Positions 27,923 through 37,116 of a stretch of DNA of 64,000 nucleotides are shown piece by piece. A model generated the notes under the pieces. It was not told the origin of the DNA, did not search any database, and saw only the letters and a program-made list of their open reading frames with translations. The translations under genes and the position numbers were made by a program. Position 1 is the first letter of the stretch; the number at the start of each line of letters is the position of its first letter. Source of the stretch: Ruminococcus sp. (GTDB lineage Bacteria; Bacillota; Clostridia; Oscillospirales; Ruminococcaceae); NCBI GenBank assembly GCA_017441505.1, contig JAFRXL010000016.1:20800-84799 (forward strand), written 5' to 3'.

Positions 27923-30910
27923 ATGGATAGCAAAAATAAAGTTCTTAACGCCAAAAAGTTATCCGGAGAAAAACAAAAGGGTAACTTTTCCGGAAAAAAG
28001 GTAAAAAATAATCAGAATAATATTTTTGATAAGTTCTGCAACGGCAAATTTGCCACAAGAACTTATGAAGTTCTTTTTGAAAAGGGAGTTCTTTACTTCC
28101 TGCTTTCATTCTTTATACCGATAGTTATAATGGGATATGCCTTTGGTCACTACAATATCGCTCCTTTCGGCGAAAAGACCAATCAGATGCTCGTTGTAGA
28201 CCTATGGCATCAGTATTTCCCGTTTTTCCGTCAGGTGCGTGAAAAGCTCCTTACCGGAGGTTCTTTCCTGTATTCATGGCAGAACGGTCTTGGCTCGAAT
28301 TTCTTGTCGCTCATATCCTACTACGCAGCAAGTCCGCTGAACCTGCTTTCTGTATTCTTCGACAAAGACCATGTCCGTGAAGCTATGACGCTGATACTTC
28401 TCGCAAAGATAGGCTTTGCCGGAGCTTTCTTCAGCTGCTTCCTGAGATACACCTACAACAGAAAAGACCTTTCTATATGCGTATTCTCAGTGATGTACGC
28501 TCTCAGCAGCTATACTCTCGGTTATTACTGGAATGTGATGTGGTTCGACACTATAGCACTCTTCCCACTGGTAATGCTCGGAGTTGTGGCTATATGCCGT
28601 GAGGGAAAGTGGAAGACCTATACATTCGCACTTGCACTTTCGCTCATTTCAAACTACTATGTCGGCTACTTCACCTGCATATTCACCATGTTCATGTTTG
28701 CGTCCGCAGGCATCATCGAGTTCAAGGGAATAAAGAAGTGGCTGTACAGTTTCTGGCTGATAGTACGTTCATCTATACTCGCTATCGGACTTGGCGGATT
28801 CATACTCCTGCCGGCATATTACGGATTACAGCTCACATACAGTGCCGATAATACGTTCCCGAAGGATACTGTATGGTACGAGGAATGGAAGAATATATTC
28901 GCAAACACCATATCCTATCAGACACCGACAAAGGTCGAGGGACTGCCGAATTTCGCCTGCGGTATGCTTGCGATACTTCTTCTCGGAGTATTCCTCTTCT
29001 CACGGGGCATAAAGATACGTGAAAAAGTTTCATCATCTGCAATGCTTGCGATAATTGCAGTAAGCTGTAACATGAATAAGCTGAACTTCATCTGGCACGG
29101 CTTCCACTTCACTAACCAGATACCTTACCGCTTCGCATTTATTTTCAGTTTCATTCTTGCAGCCGCAGCCTTCCGTGCTTATGATGTGATGATGAAAAAC
29201 GGCATCCGCATCTATCATTTCGTGCTCATGTTAATGGGACCTTTCGCTGTAACATGGATGAATTATCTCGTACAAGGCGAAAACTTCAAGATAGAGGGTG
29301 CTTTGAAAAGCTCGCTTATAATCGCCGGAGCTTTCTGGATGATATTCCTTGCAGCAAAAATATTCCCGTTCCCGCATCCGATGATCCGCAGAGGATTTGT
29401 CAATATCGCTCTTGCTGCGGCAGTATTCAGCGAATTTGCAAGCAATGCTCAGCTTGGTGTAAAAGAGGTAAGCTACACAGGATACAATGACTATCCGGCA
29501 CAGCACGCACAGGTACAGTCGCTGCTGAATTATGTCTCAAATAAGGATAAAGACCCGTTCTACAGAACCGAAATGGCGTACACCTACACTCTCAATGACA
29601 GTGCCCTTTACGGCTATACAGGACTTTCACAGTTCTCGTCCGCAGCAAATGTTTCTGTGACCACTCTCTGCCGCAGGCTCGGACTTTATGCGAGTGAAGC
29701 CGGCAACCGATACTATTACCGCACTTCAACTCCTGTAGTAAATACGCTTTTCGGCATAAGATATATCATCAAGAGAAACGACCTCCTTTCAAGTGAGGAT
29801 GCATTCTTCAATGAGACTGAAAGTGCTGATACTACATTCCTCTACGAGAGCAAATATCCTGTTTCGCTCGGATTTATGATGAATGAGGAAATACTCGATA
29901 TAGAGGATACCTCTGGACTGAATCCGTTTGAATATCAGAATGATATTATAAGGCTCGCAACAGGTATAGAGGACCCGATATTTGTGGCTCAGCCTGTAAC
30001 GCTTGCTCAGTATTACGGCTTGGAAGTCACCAAAAACGGCTATGGAAACTATACATTCAGGATCCCTGAGGAGCGTTCAAACGAGCCGAGCGTAGTTTAT
30101 AGCTTTGCCGGTATGGACGATGCTACCCTTTACGGATATGCAAATGCTATAGGAAGCTGCTGTAAGAGCCTTACAATAGACTGGCAGGAGGATGCTGACC
30201 TTGAAGGCAACTTTACTGCAACTCACCGTGTTGACGGCGGTGACCTTCTGAAGAGCTATCCGCTCGTATTCCCGATGGGAAACAGCCGTGACGGCGATCT
30301 TTCAAAGGTAACATTTTTCCCTGCCGAAGACAGAACATCCGGTAACTTCAAGCTTATGATATACGCTCTGAAGCACGATATTTTCCAGAAGGCATATGAT
30401 AAGTTCCACAGCGAGGAGCTGAAAATAACAAGCTTCGATGATACCAAGATAAAGGGTACTGTAAATGCAAAGAAGGACGGCATCCTCTATCTTGCAATGC
30501 CTTACGAAAAAGGCTGGAACGTCTATGTTGACGGCAAAAAGACTGAAAGTGTCGAGGTGCTCAATGCTATGATGGGCGTAAGAGTTTCAGCCGGCGAGCA
30601 CGATATTGAGCTTAGATACATCCCTGAGGGCTTCACCGAGGGTACTGCGGCTACTATTATTTGCGTACTCCTTATAGTTGCTATAATATGGTTCGAGGAC
30701 AAACGCAAAAAAATGAAAGCTGCTGCACTTGCAGAGACTCACGAAGAAGAAACGTCAGATGCTCCGGCTGAGGACGCAACTGCTAATTTCAATCACGACA
30801 ATAAAATATACGATCAGGGAGAGGATACAGCTCCGCCGCCTGATAGTGAGACAGAAAATGACCTCAGCACTCCGGCTGATGCTCAGGAGGATAAGAATGA
30901 GGAATCTTAA
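27923..30910 (+). CDS. YfhO-family large membrane protein
   Basis: A 995-residue polytopic protein of the YfhO family. After a lysine-rich cytosolic start, roughly 12 hydrophobic segments span residues 55-510. There is an outside loop with VVDLWHQYFPFFRQVREKLL and SWQNGLGSNF early in the chain, the pattern of GT-C-like YfhO proteins. A long extracellular domain follows (about 520-925), then a last membrane helix (AATIICVLLIVAIIWF) and an acidic cytosolic tail. Relatives are implicated in glycosylating teichoic acids or other surface glycolipids; the donor and acceptor here are not known. It overlaps the truA start by 14 bases. Confidence 0.85.
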   Translation: MDSKNKVLNAKKLSGEKQKGNFSGKKVKNNQNNIFDKFCNGKFATRTYEVLFEKGVLYFLLSFFIPIVIMGYAFGHYNIAPFGEKTNQMLVVDLWHQYFPFFRQVREKLLTGGSFLYSWQNGLGSNFLSLISYYAASPLNLLSVFFDKDHVREAMTLILLAKIGFAGAFFSCFLRYTYNRKDLSICVFSVMYALSSYTLGYYWNVMWFDTIALFPLVMLGVVAICREGKWKTYTFALALSLISNYYVGYFTCIFTMFMFASAGIIEFKGIKKWLYSFWLIVRSSILAIGLGGFILLPAYYGLQLTYSADNTFPKDTVWYEEWKNIFANTISYQTPTKVEGLPNFACGMLAILLLGVFLFSRGIKIREKVSSSAMLAIIAVSCNMNKLNFIWHGFHFTNQIPYRFAFIFSFILAAAAFRAYDVMMKNGIRIYHFVLMLMGPFAVTWMNYLVQGENFKIEGALKSSLIIAGAFWMIFLAAKIFPFPHPMIRRGFVNIALAAAVFSEFASNAQLGVKEVSYTGYNDYPAQHAQVQSLLNYVSNKDKDPFYRTEMAYTYTLNDSALYGYTGLSQFSSAANVSVTTLCRRLGLYASEAGNRYYYRTSTPVVNTLFGIRYIIKRNDLLSSEDAFFNETESADTTFLYESKYPVSLGFMMNEEILDIEDTSGLNPFEYQNDIIRLATGIEDPIFVAQPVTLAQYYGLEVTKNGYGNYTFRIPEERSNEPSVVYSFAGMDDATLYGYANAIGSCCKSLTIDWQEDADLEGNFTATHRVDGGDLLKSYPLVFPMGNSRDGDLSKVTFFPAEDRTSGNFKLMIYALKHDIFQKAYDKFHSEELKITSFDDTKIKGTVNAKKDGILYLAMPYEKGWNVYVDGKKTESVEVLNAMMGVRVSAGEHDIELRYIPEGFTEGTAATIICVLLIVAIIWFEDKRKKMKAAALAETHEEETSDAPAEDATANFNHDNKIYDQGEDTAPPPDSETENDLSTPADAQEDKNEES

Positions 30911-31667
30911 AGTAATGACCGCCTACAGAGGCACAAAGTACCACGGCTTTCAGCGGCAGAACAATGCACTTACGGTGCAGGAAGTCCTTGAACGATGTGT
31001 GTCGAAGGTGCTGAACGAACAGGTGACTATAACAGGCTGCTCCCGTACAGATACTGGAGTTCACGCCAATCAGTTCTGCTTCAATGTACACACAAACAGC
31101 AGTATAAAATGTCTCGGCTTTACAAGAGGCGTTAACGGAGAGCTTCCGGACGACATTTCTATCCTCAGCTGTGAGGATGCTCCGGAAGACTTCCATGCAC
31201 GTTTCAACTGTGTCGGAAAAGAGTATGTGTATAAGATACATTGCAGCGAATCAAAAAATCCATTTGCTTCCGATCTGATGTTCCATTACAGAAGACCTTT
31301 CGACCTTGAAGCTGTGAAAAAGGCGGCGAGGTACTTCGTCGGCGAACATGACTTCGCATCGTTTTGTGCTGATTGTTCAAATCTTTCAACTACCGTGAGA
31401 ACTATTTATTCGCTTGAAATAGAAAATAATGGAGATTCGGTGACAATGCTTGTAAAAGGCAATGGTTTTCTGTATAATATGATTAGGATAATAGCAGGGA
31501 CGCTTATCGATGTGAGTGAAAAGCGTTTTTCACCTGATGACATCCCTTCTATCCTTGAGGCAAAAGACCGCCTTAAAGCCGGCAGAACTGCTATGGCTCA
31601 CGGACTTTACCTCAACAGAGTCTTCTATACGGAAGATGAACTTTTCGGCGGTAATCACCGACCTTGA
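30897..31667 (+). CDS. truA: tRNA pseudouridine(38-40) synthase
   Basis: Modifies uridines in the anticodon stem-loop. 256 residues from the ATG at 30897, which has CAGGAGG 7 bases upstream inside the end of the YfhO gene; longer in-frame starts upstream would only translate the YfhO tail in another frame. Catalytic Asp in GCSRTDTGVHANQFCFN; other family blocks are YRGTKYHGFQRQ at the N-terminus, ARFNCVGKEYVYKI, and GNGFLYNMIRIIAGTLIDV near the C-terminus. Confidence 0.96.
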   Translation: MRNLKVMTAYRGTKYHGFQRQNNALTVQEVLERCVSKVLNEQVTITGCSRTDTGVHANQFCFNVHTNSSIKCLGFTRGVNGELPDDISILSCEDAPEDFHARFNCVGKEYVYKIHCSESKNPFASDLMFHYRRPFDLEAVKKAARYFVGEHDFASFCADCSNLSTTVRTIYSLEIENNGDSVTMLVKGNGFLYNMIRIIAGTLIDVSEKRFSPDDIPSILEAKDRLKAGRTAMAHGLYLNRVFYTEDELFGGNHRP

Positions 31668-31705
31668 ATCAAAGGGACAACAAAAGCGGAAAGGAGTCGT
31701 GAACG

Positions 31706-32881
31706 GTGCCCAATATGTATGATGTCGACGATATAGTCGATCTCAAAAACCGTAAAAACAGACGAAAACGGCTTATAAAAATTCTGGTCTTTCTGCTGGT
31801 GGCTGCAATACTTTTCACACTTTATGCAACAAAGGATATATGGTATCCGAAATTGAGAGGCATTGGCAAACAGTATAAGACTATAAATAACTCCGGTCAG
31901 CTCGCAACAGGTAATTTCCCTATCGAGTTCAGCGAAGACACCGGATACCAGCTGAGATATACCGTAAAAAGGATAATGGTCCAGAGCGATACATATCTCT
32001 ACATATACGATACGGACGGAAATCTGCTGAAAAAACGTCAGCATATTTACACTAATCCGATATTAAGAGTCGCCAATGGCAAGGCACTTGTCTATGAAAA
32101 CGGCGGAAATGAATTTACTCTGGAAGATGAAGAAGAAGTATTCTACAGCAAGACTTTCGATAATAAAATATTATTTGCAAGAGTAAGCTCAGACGGCTAT
32201 GTCGCAGTAGTTACGCTTGCGGAGAATTTTAGCTGCGAACTTACAGTATATGACAAGAAAGGCAAAGAGATATATAACAGAAAATGTACAGAAATGGTAA
32301 CAGACATAAGCTTTGTCAGCAAGAGCAAAGGCTGTATGATGAGCACTCTTACAGCTGATAAGGGAAAACTTGTGACAAGGGTAAGAAGGATCAACTTCGA
32401 CAGCGAAGAGGATTTGTGGGCATCAGAGGTCATACGAACTGCCGGACTTGAAGTGTTCGGCTCGGCTGCGGGAGCTTTCGTCTATGGAACAGATTTTTGC
32501 GGATATGTAGACGATGAGGGTCAGCTCTGCACCACTTACAAATATGACGGCGAGCTTGCGGCAGCGGCAAGTATAGGCGGAAATTCCGCTGTGTTGATAA
32601 ATAATGATGACAGCCGCCGTTATATAGCAGTACTGTTTGCAAGTCCTACTTCTGAACCGCTGACTATCGAGCTTGAAACAAAAGCTATCGATGTATCGGT
32701 ATTCAAAGGACTCGCTTACATAATGACTCAGGATTCCGTTTTAGCTTATGATTTCGACGGCTCACTGAGGTCAACTGCTTCGATCTCGGATTCCTATACA
32801 GGCTTTGTAAGAAGTGACGATCATGTATTTTTAAAAGGATATAATGGTATAGACCGTATCGACTACGATGCAGGTGACTGA
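31706..32881 (+). CDS. DUF5711-family membrane-anchored protein
   Basis: 391 residues, GTG start at 31706 with AAAGGAG upstream. A short basic cytosolic tail (NRKNRRKRLIK) precedes one membrane helix (ILVFLLVAAILFTLYA, about residues 30-46). The rest is predicted to lie outside and looks like successive beta-propeller-type strands with alternating hydrophobic pattern (for example LYIYDTDGNLLKK and LTVYDKKGKEIYNRKC), similar to the DUF5711 family found in Ruminococcus-like genomes. Function unknown. It sits between truA and a CvpA-family gene; a surface or envelope-scaffold role is only a guess. Confidence 0.7.
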   Translation: MPNMYDVDDIVDLKNRKNRRKRLIKILVFLLVAAILFTLYATKDIWYPKLRGIGKQYKTINNSGQLATGNFPIEFSEDTGYQLRYTVKRIMVQSDTYLYIYDTDGNLLKKRQHIYTNPILRVANGKALVYENGGNEFTLEDEEEVFYSKTFDNKILFARVSSDGYVAVVTLAENFSCELTVYDKKGKEIYNRKCTEMVTDISFVSKSKGCMMSTLTADKGKLVTRVRRINFDSEEDLWASEVIRTAGLEVFGSAAGAFVYGTDFCGYVDDEGQLCTTYKYDGELAAAASIGGNSAVLINNDDSRRYIAVLFASPTSEPLTIELETKAIDVSVFKGLAYIMTQDSVLAYDFDGSLRSTASISDSYTGFVRSDDHVFLKGYNGIDRIDYDAGD

Positions 32882-32890
32882 CCATAAAAT

Positions 32891-32932
32891 GAAAGGAGGA
32901 AGGTACGGCATCCTCCGTACCAAGAAAACATG
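32891..32932 (+). promoter_or_regulatory. Bistable ribosome-site hairpins of the cvpA-like gene
   Basis: The only Shine-Dalgarno (AAAGGAGGA, 32892-32900) is about 30 bases before the ATG at 32930, too far for direct use. Two mutually exclusive hairpins can form. GGAGGA (32895-32900) with TCCTCC (32911-32916) buries the site. GGTACGG (32902-32908) with CCGTACC (32915-32921) frees it and loops out the extra distance, leaving about 8-9 bases to the ATG. They share C32915-C32916, so only one can exist. Regulation is inferred. Confidence 0.55.
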
Positions 32933-33853
32933 GGAGAAGAATTCTGGTGGTTTTACGATGTTATCGTTGTGGCAGCGGTACTCGTATGCGGATTTATAGC
33001 TTCAAAGCAGGGAATATTCAAAGGGGTAATAACGATAACAGGAAATATAGTAGCGGTAGTTCTGGCATTTTCACTAAGCGGTTTTATCGCAAATTTCTAT
33101 TACAACAACAGTACTGAGTCGGAAATAATAAAGAAGATGTCAGCTCCGGCAGCAAATTCACGTTTCGCTTTGAAAATGTCCGATTACATAGATAATCTCG
33201 GATATAACGGACTTTCAGTAAACAGTGCAAAGATAGAAGCTATCTACAAAAGCGATGCATCAAAAAAATCCTATGACGAAAAGATCTACAGCTATGTAAA
33301 CAGCGTAAACGGCAAGGAAGTCGACCGTAAGGAAGTGTTCCTTGAAAAGCTCCATAAGGGCTATGCAGATGTAGTAAAAAACATAGTTTCCGCTAAGCTC
33401 AGCAAGTATGCCGCAGAGTATGCAGCAAGAGAAGTTGAGAAAGATCCGGACAGCATGAACAAGCTCATACCGCTCCTCATGAAGACAGCAGACGGCGGTA
33501 CTGAAAATAACGGTGCAGCTCAGTATATAGCTGAAAACTATATAAAGTCCCCGTATAAGAACCATACAAAGCTTGTCGCTTTCATCGTGCTTATGATAGT
33601 GTTCATTGCCGCAGCATTGTTCATTGCAAGCTCCGCTAAGGTAAGACTTTATGACGATATGAAGGTGGCTACACTGACTGTAGGAGCTCTTATCGGAATT
33701 GCGAACGGTGCTATAATAACATTGGTGGCTTCAGCGATCGTAAGATTGAATGTTGTAACAGGAAGCGATACTATGCTGTTCTTCAATAATAAAGCTATAG
33801 ACAAAACTTTTGTATTCAAATTTTTTTATCAGTTCATAACTGATAAATTCTAA
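32930..33853 (+). CDS. CvpA-family membrane protein
   Basis: 307 residues. Two N-terminal membrane helices (FYDVIVVAAVLVCGFIASKQG, then VITITGNIVAVVLAFSLSGF) carry the CvpA-type pattern in which a conserved small/basic turn (SKQGIFKG) joins the helices. A long charged segment (about 75-205) is followed by two more helices (VAFIVLMIVFIAAALFIA and LTVGALIGIANGAIITLVAS). CvpA proteins are linked to colicin V production in E. coli and to envelope stress elsewhere; the role here is unknown. No in-frame start lies nearer to the ribosome site. Confidence 0.8.
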   Translation: MGEEFWWFYDVIVVAAVLVCGFIASKQGIFKGVITITGNIVAVVLAFSLSGFIANFYYNNSTESEIIKKMSAPAANSRFALKMSDYIDNLGYNGLSVNSAKIEAIYKSDASKKSYDEKIYSYVNSVNGKEVDRKEVFLEKLHKGYADVVKNIVSAKLSKYAAEYAAREVEKDPDSMNKLIPLLMKTADGGTENNGAAQYIAENYIKSPYKNHTKLVAFIVLMIVFIAAALFIASSAKVRLYDDMKVATLTVGALIGIANGAIITLVASAIVRLNVVTGSDTMLFFNNKAIDKTFVFKFFYQFITDKF

Positions 33854-33892
33854 GGCAAAATCATTTATTAACTAACAGGAGGAATCTGCCTG

Positions 33893-36226
33893 ATGATAAT
33901 GTGCAGCAGCTGCAAGAAAAGACCTGCCGTGGTTTTCATAACTTCGGTGCAGGGAAACGAAAAGAAAAATGAGGGACTTTGTCTCTCTTGTGCAAGAAAG
34001 AGGAATATACCACAGGTATCAGAATATATGAACCGTCTCGGCATAACTGACGAGGAGATAGACCAGCTCTCAGACCAGATGATGGGTATGCTCGACGGAG
34101 ACGCTTTTGAAATGGGAGGCTCAGGCATAATGCCGGATTTCCTTACAAATATGTTCGGCATGAACAATGAGGACGCTGAGGGTATTACTGCTGATAATAA
34201 GGAAAACAGCAGTAAAGAGCAGTCATCCTCTCCTGCTCCGGAAGAGGGCGAGAAAAAAAGCGGTCTCGGAAGCATTTTCGGAAGAAAGAAAGAAAAGAAG
34301 CAGAAGGAGCTGAAGTTCCTCGGAAGCTATTGTACCAATCTTTCTCAGAAAGCTGCCGATAATGAGCTTGATAATATAATCGGCAGAGATAAAGAAATTG
34401 CAAGAGTTATTCAGATACTTTCAAGAAGAACAAAGAACAACCCTTGCCTTATCGGTGAACCGGGTGTAGGTAAGACCGCTATTGCAGAGGGTATTGCACT
34501 CCGTATCAACGAGGGAAATGTGCCTTTCAATCTCGCTGACAAGAAAGTTTATCTCCTCGACCTTACCGCCCTCGTTGCAGGTACTCAGTTCCGTGGACAG
34601 TTCGAGAGCAGAGTAAAGGGTCTTGTGGACGAAGTAAAGAGAGAGGGCAATATCATCCTCTTTATCGATGAGGTGCATAACCTCGTAGGTGCAGGCGACT
34701 CTGAGGGCTCGATGAACGCTGCAAATATCCTCAAACCGGCTCTTTCAAGAGGCGAGGTGCAGGTCATCGGTGCAACTACATTCGGAGAGTACAGAAAGTA
34801 CATCGAAAAGGACTCTGCCCTTGAAAGACGTTTCCAGCCTGTAACTGTAAACGAGCCTACTATCGAGGACACTGTTGACGTTCTTCTCGGTATCAAGAAG
34901 CATTACGAGGATTACCATAAAGTGCATATTTCCGATTACCTCATCAGAGTATGTGCAGTTCTCTCAGAGAGATACATCACCGACCGTTTCCTGCCGGATA
35001 AGGCTATAGACCTCATGGACGAGGGCTGTGCAAGAGCCTGCATCCGCTCTCCCGAAATAGCAGAGTACGCTAAAATGCAGAAGGAAATTGAAGTCCTTGA
35101 GGGAATGGAAAAGACTATCTCAGAACAGCAGGAGCCGGATTATCAGGCACTCGCTGAGGTGAAAGGCAAGCTTATCCATGCCCGTGAAGCTATTGAGCCG
35201 CTAAAGGAAAAAGCTGAGAATGTTCAGGTAACAGAGGAAGATATAACTAAGGTCGTTGAGCTCTGGACCGGTATTCCGGCAAGCAAGATAGCTGAAACAG
35301 AATTCCTGAAGATAGCTAAGCTCGAAGGCTCGCTCAAAAAGAGAGTGCTCGGACAGGATGAAGCTGTTGAAACTCTCGCTAAGGCTATCAAGCGTACAAG
35401 AGTCCGCCTCAACAAACGCCGCAGACCTGCTTCATTCATATTCGTAGGTCCTACAGGTGTGGGCAAGACCGAGCTTGTAAAAGCTCTTGCTGATGAAATG
35501 TTCGATTCTCCGGAGCCGCTTATCCGTCTTGATATGACAGAGTATATGGAGAAACACTCCGTTGCGAGAATGATAGGCTCGCCTCCTGGATATGTCGGTT
35601 ACGACGAGGCTGGACAGCTCACAGAAAAGGTACGCCGCCGTCCTTACTCGGTAATACTCTTTGACGAGATAGAAAAAGCTCATCCGGACGTTATGAACAT
35701 CCTCATGCAGATACTCGACGAGGGTAAGGTAGATGACGCCCACGGACGTACTGTAAACTTTGAAAATACAATTATCTGTATGACTTCAAATGCCGGCTCT
35801 ACTGATAAGAGCGTGGGAGTAGGCTTCAATCGTACAGAAAATGAAATATCCAAGGATAAGGCTATGAAGGGTCTTAGAGAATTCCTCCGCCCTGAGTTCA
35901 TAAGCCGTATCGACGAAATAGTTGTATTCCACCAGCTCAGTAAAGATGACTTTGCTCATATCGCAGCACTTATGCTCGACGAAATGAAAGAACCTCTTGC
36001 TGAAAAGGATATACAGCTTACCTATACTGACGATTCTCTTAAACTCATCGCAGAAAAATCTCACGGAAAGCCTTACGGTGCAAGAGATATACGCAGAGTT
36101 ATCCGTCAGGAAATAGAGGACACTATCGCAGAACTTGTAATAGAAAAAGCATCTGAAATAAAAGAAATAGCTATATCATGCAAGGATGATAAGCTTGTTG
36201 TTGAAGGTATCGAGGAGAAAAAATGA
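33893..36226 (+). CDS. clpE: ATP-dependent Clp protease ATPase with N-terminal zinc finger (ClpE)
   Basis: HSP100 unfoldase expected to feed ClpP. 777 residues. The first 45 residues hold a Cys4 zinc finger (CSSC...CLSC), as in ClpE and unlike ClpC, which has Clp-N repeats. A low-complexity acidic/Ser linker follows (about 95-130). AAA1 has Walker [16 protein letters not shown] and Walker [14 protein letters not shown] short coiled middle region (about 395-435) leads to [15 protein letters not shown]2 has [17 protein letters not shown] and [14 protein letters not shown]. Good AGGAGG ribosome site. Stress control by CtsR would be expected from the family, but I do not see a clear CtsR heptad repeat in the 39-base gap, so it seems to be driven from upstream. 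Confidence 0.93.
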   Translation: MIMCSSCKKRPAVVFITSVQGNEKKNEGLCLSCARKRNIPQVSEYMNRLGITDEEIDQLSDQMMGMLDGDAFEMGGSGIMPDFLTNMFGMNNEDAEGITADNKENSSKEQSSSPAPEEGEKKSGLGSIFGRKKEKKQKELKFLGSYCTNLSQKAADNELDNIIGRDKEIARVIQILSRRTKNNPCLIGEPGVGKTAIAEGIALRINEGNVPFNLADKKVYLLDLTALVAGTQFRGQFESRVKGLVDEVKREGNIILFIDEVHNLVGAGDSEGSMNAANILKPALSRGEVQVIGATTFGEYRKYIEKDSALERRFQPVTVNEPTIEDTVDVLLGIKKHYEDYHKVHISDYLIRVCAVLSERYITDRFLPDKAIDLMDEGCARACIRSPEIAEYAKMQKEIEVLEGMEKTISEQQEPDYQALAEVKGKLIHAREAIEPLKEKAENVQVTEEDITKVVELWTGIPASKIAETEFLKIAKLEGSLKKRVLGQDEAVETLAKAIKRTRVRLNKRRRPASFIFVGPTGVGKTELVKALADEMFDSPEPLIRLDMTEYMEKHSVARMIGSPPGYVGYDEAGQLTEKVRRRPYSVILFDEIEKAHPDVMNILMQILDEGKVDDAHGRTVNFENTIICMTSNAGSTDKSVGVGFNRTENEISKDKAMKGLREFLRPEFISRIDEIVVFHQLSKDDFAHIAALMLDEMKEPLAEKDIQLTYTDDSLKLIAEKSHGKPYGARDIRRVIRQEIEDTIAELVIEKASEIKEIAISCKDDKLVVEGIEEKK

Positions 36227-36870
36227 TGATTAAAAAGCGTATTATCGCTGCAACAGCAGCTCTGCTCGCAGCTTTTTCACTGACCTGCGGATGTGAGGAT
36301 CCTAAGGAAAGTGAAGTTGAAGAAAACAACTATGAGAGCAATGAAAAATTCGATGAAATGTTCAAGGATGTTCCGGATTCAGAAGAAGGTCCTCTGCTCA
36401 CTATAAAGGACACAACTGCTAAAGCAGGCGAAGTTGCTGAGGTCACCATATCTGTCGAGAATGCGGAGGATAAGTGGAATTTCTGCGGACTTCACATAAT
36501 CTATCCGGAAGAGCTCGACTGCGTGAATGTCAGCGATGATAAGCCGGATGCGGAGTATACTCCCGGGGATGCCTGCCGCCGCCTTAACCTGAATACTGCT
36601 ATGGAGTGGCAGGGAAAACGTCCGGAAGAGCTTGAAGACCGTGAGGTGGGAGCTGCTTTCTATACCGCTGTATCTACCGAGAATAACGGCAAAGACGGCG
36701 ATATTGTGACATTCTACCTTAAAATACCGGATGATGCAGAGTCCGGAGACGAGTACCCCGTTGACTTCTACTACTACAACACCGACCACTTCAAGGGTGT
36801 TGAAAATGACCTTGCCTTTGAGAAGTACGCTTTCTCTCACTGGAAGGGCGGTACTATAACAGTTGAATAA
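36223..36870 (+). CDS. Lipoprotein with a single cohesin-like domain
   Basis: 215 residues. A lipoprotein-type signal ([20 protein letters not shown] then TCGC; Cys22 or Cys24 acylated) is followed by an acidic linker (25-58) and one domain from about 60 to 215 with the cohesin pattern. It opens with LLTIKDTTAKAGEVAEVTIS and continues with a hydrophobic strand CGLHIIYPEELDCVNV. A DIVTFYLKIPDDAESGDEYP segment matches the usual G.(L/I)(V/A)T..F.V...A..G.YP block, and it closes with GGTITVE. If correct, it would display one cohesin on the membrane to hold dockerin enzymes such as the GH5 at 45.5-47.7 kb. It overlaps the clpE stop by 4 bases. The assignment is by pattern and needs a structural match. 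Confidence 0.65.
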   Translation: MMIKKRIIAATAALLAAFSLTCGCEDPKESEVEENNYESNEKFDEMFKDVPDSEEGPLLTIKDTTAKAGEVAEVTISVENAEDKWNFCGLHIIYPEELDCVNVSDDKPDAEYTPGDACRRLNLNTAMEWQGKRPEELEDREVGAAFYTAVSTENNGKDGDIVTFYLKIPDDAESGDEYPVDFYYYNTDHFKGVENDLAFEKYAFSHWKGGTITVE

Positions 36871-36874
36871 CCAT

Positions 36875-36909
36875 AAAGGGTCTGAGGAACTTCCTCGGAC
36901 TCTTTTATA
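36875..36909 (+). terminator. Terminator after the cohesin lipoprotein
   Basis: AAGGGTCTGAGG pairs with CCTCGGACTCTT (two G-U pairs) around the loop AACTT and is followed by TTTTATAT. It closes the yfhO-to-cohesin operon. Confidence 0.7.
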
Positions 36910-36920
36910 TAAATAAAAAA

Positions 36921-36975
36921 ACGACGAAGCGAAGTTTTACGGCTCGTTCGCATCACTCCTCTCGGCTTGACCGAC
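36921..36975 (+). repeat. Internally deleted hairpin repeat L
   Basis: Only 55 bp: the start of hairpin 1 (ACGACGAAG) is joined directly to the right half of hairpin 4 (GCGAAGTTTTAC), then the GGCTCGTTCGCATC segment and TCGGCTTGACCGAC. The join falls at repeated GCGAAG/ACGAAG, so a slippage deletion of a full-length arm explains it. Confidence 0.7.
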
Positions 36976-37082
36976 GATATTATTTCGGCATTTTTACAAA
37001 TTTTCAAGAAAAAGCACATTTCCGCTTTATTTTTTCTTTGAAATAGTGTATAATATAATTATAAGCGTGCATTTATAAATAT

Positions 37083-37096
37083 CCGGAACGTTCCGG
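37083..37096. promoter_or_regulatory. 14-bp palindrome before the activase operon
   Basis: CCGGAACGTTCCGG is perfectly self-complementary and lies 20 bases before the ATG at 37117, downstream of an AT-rich promoter-like stretch (TATAATATAATTAT, 37049-37062). Placed in the leader, it could be an operator or a small hairpin; a regulator cannot be named. Confidence 0.4.
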
Positions 37097-37116
37097 CTTT
37101 TAACATGAGGTGTAAC

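Noticed and set aside
30729-30896. Longer N-terminus for TruA starting at 30729
   Set aside because: The extra 56 residues are only the YfhO tail read in another frame. The ATG at 30897 has an AGGAGG site and gives the standard family N-terminus.
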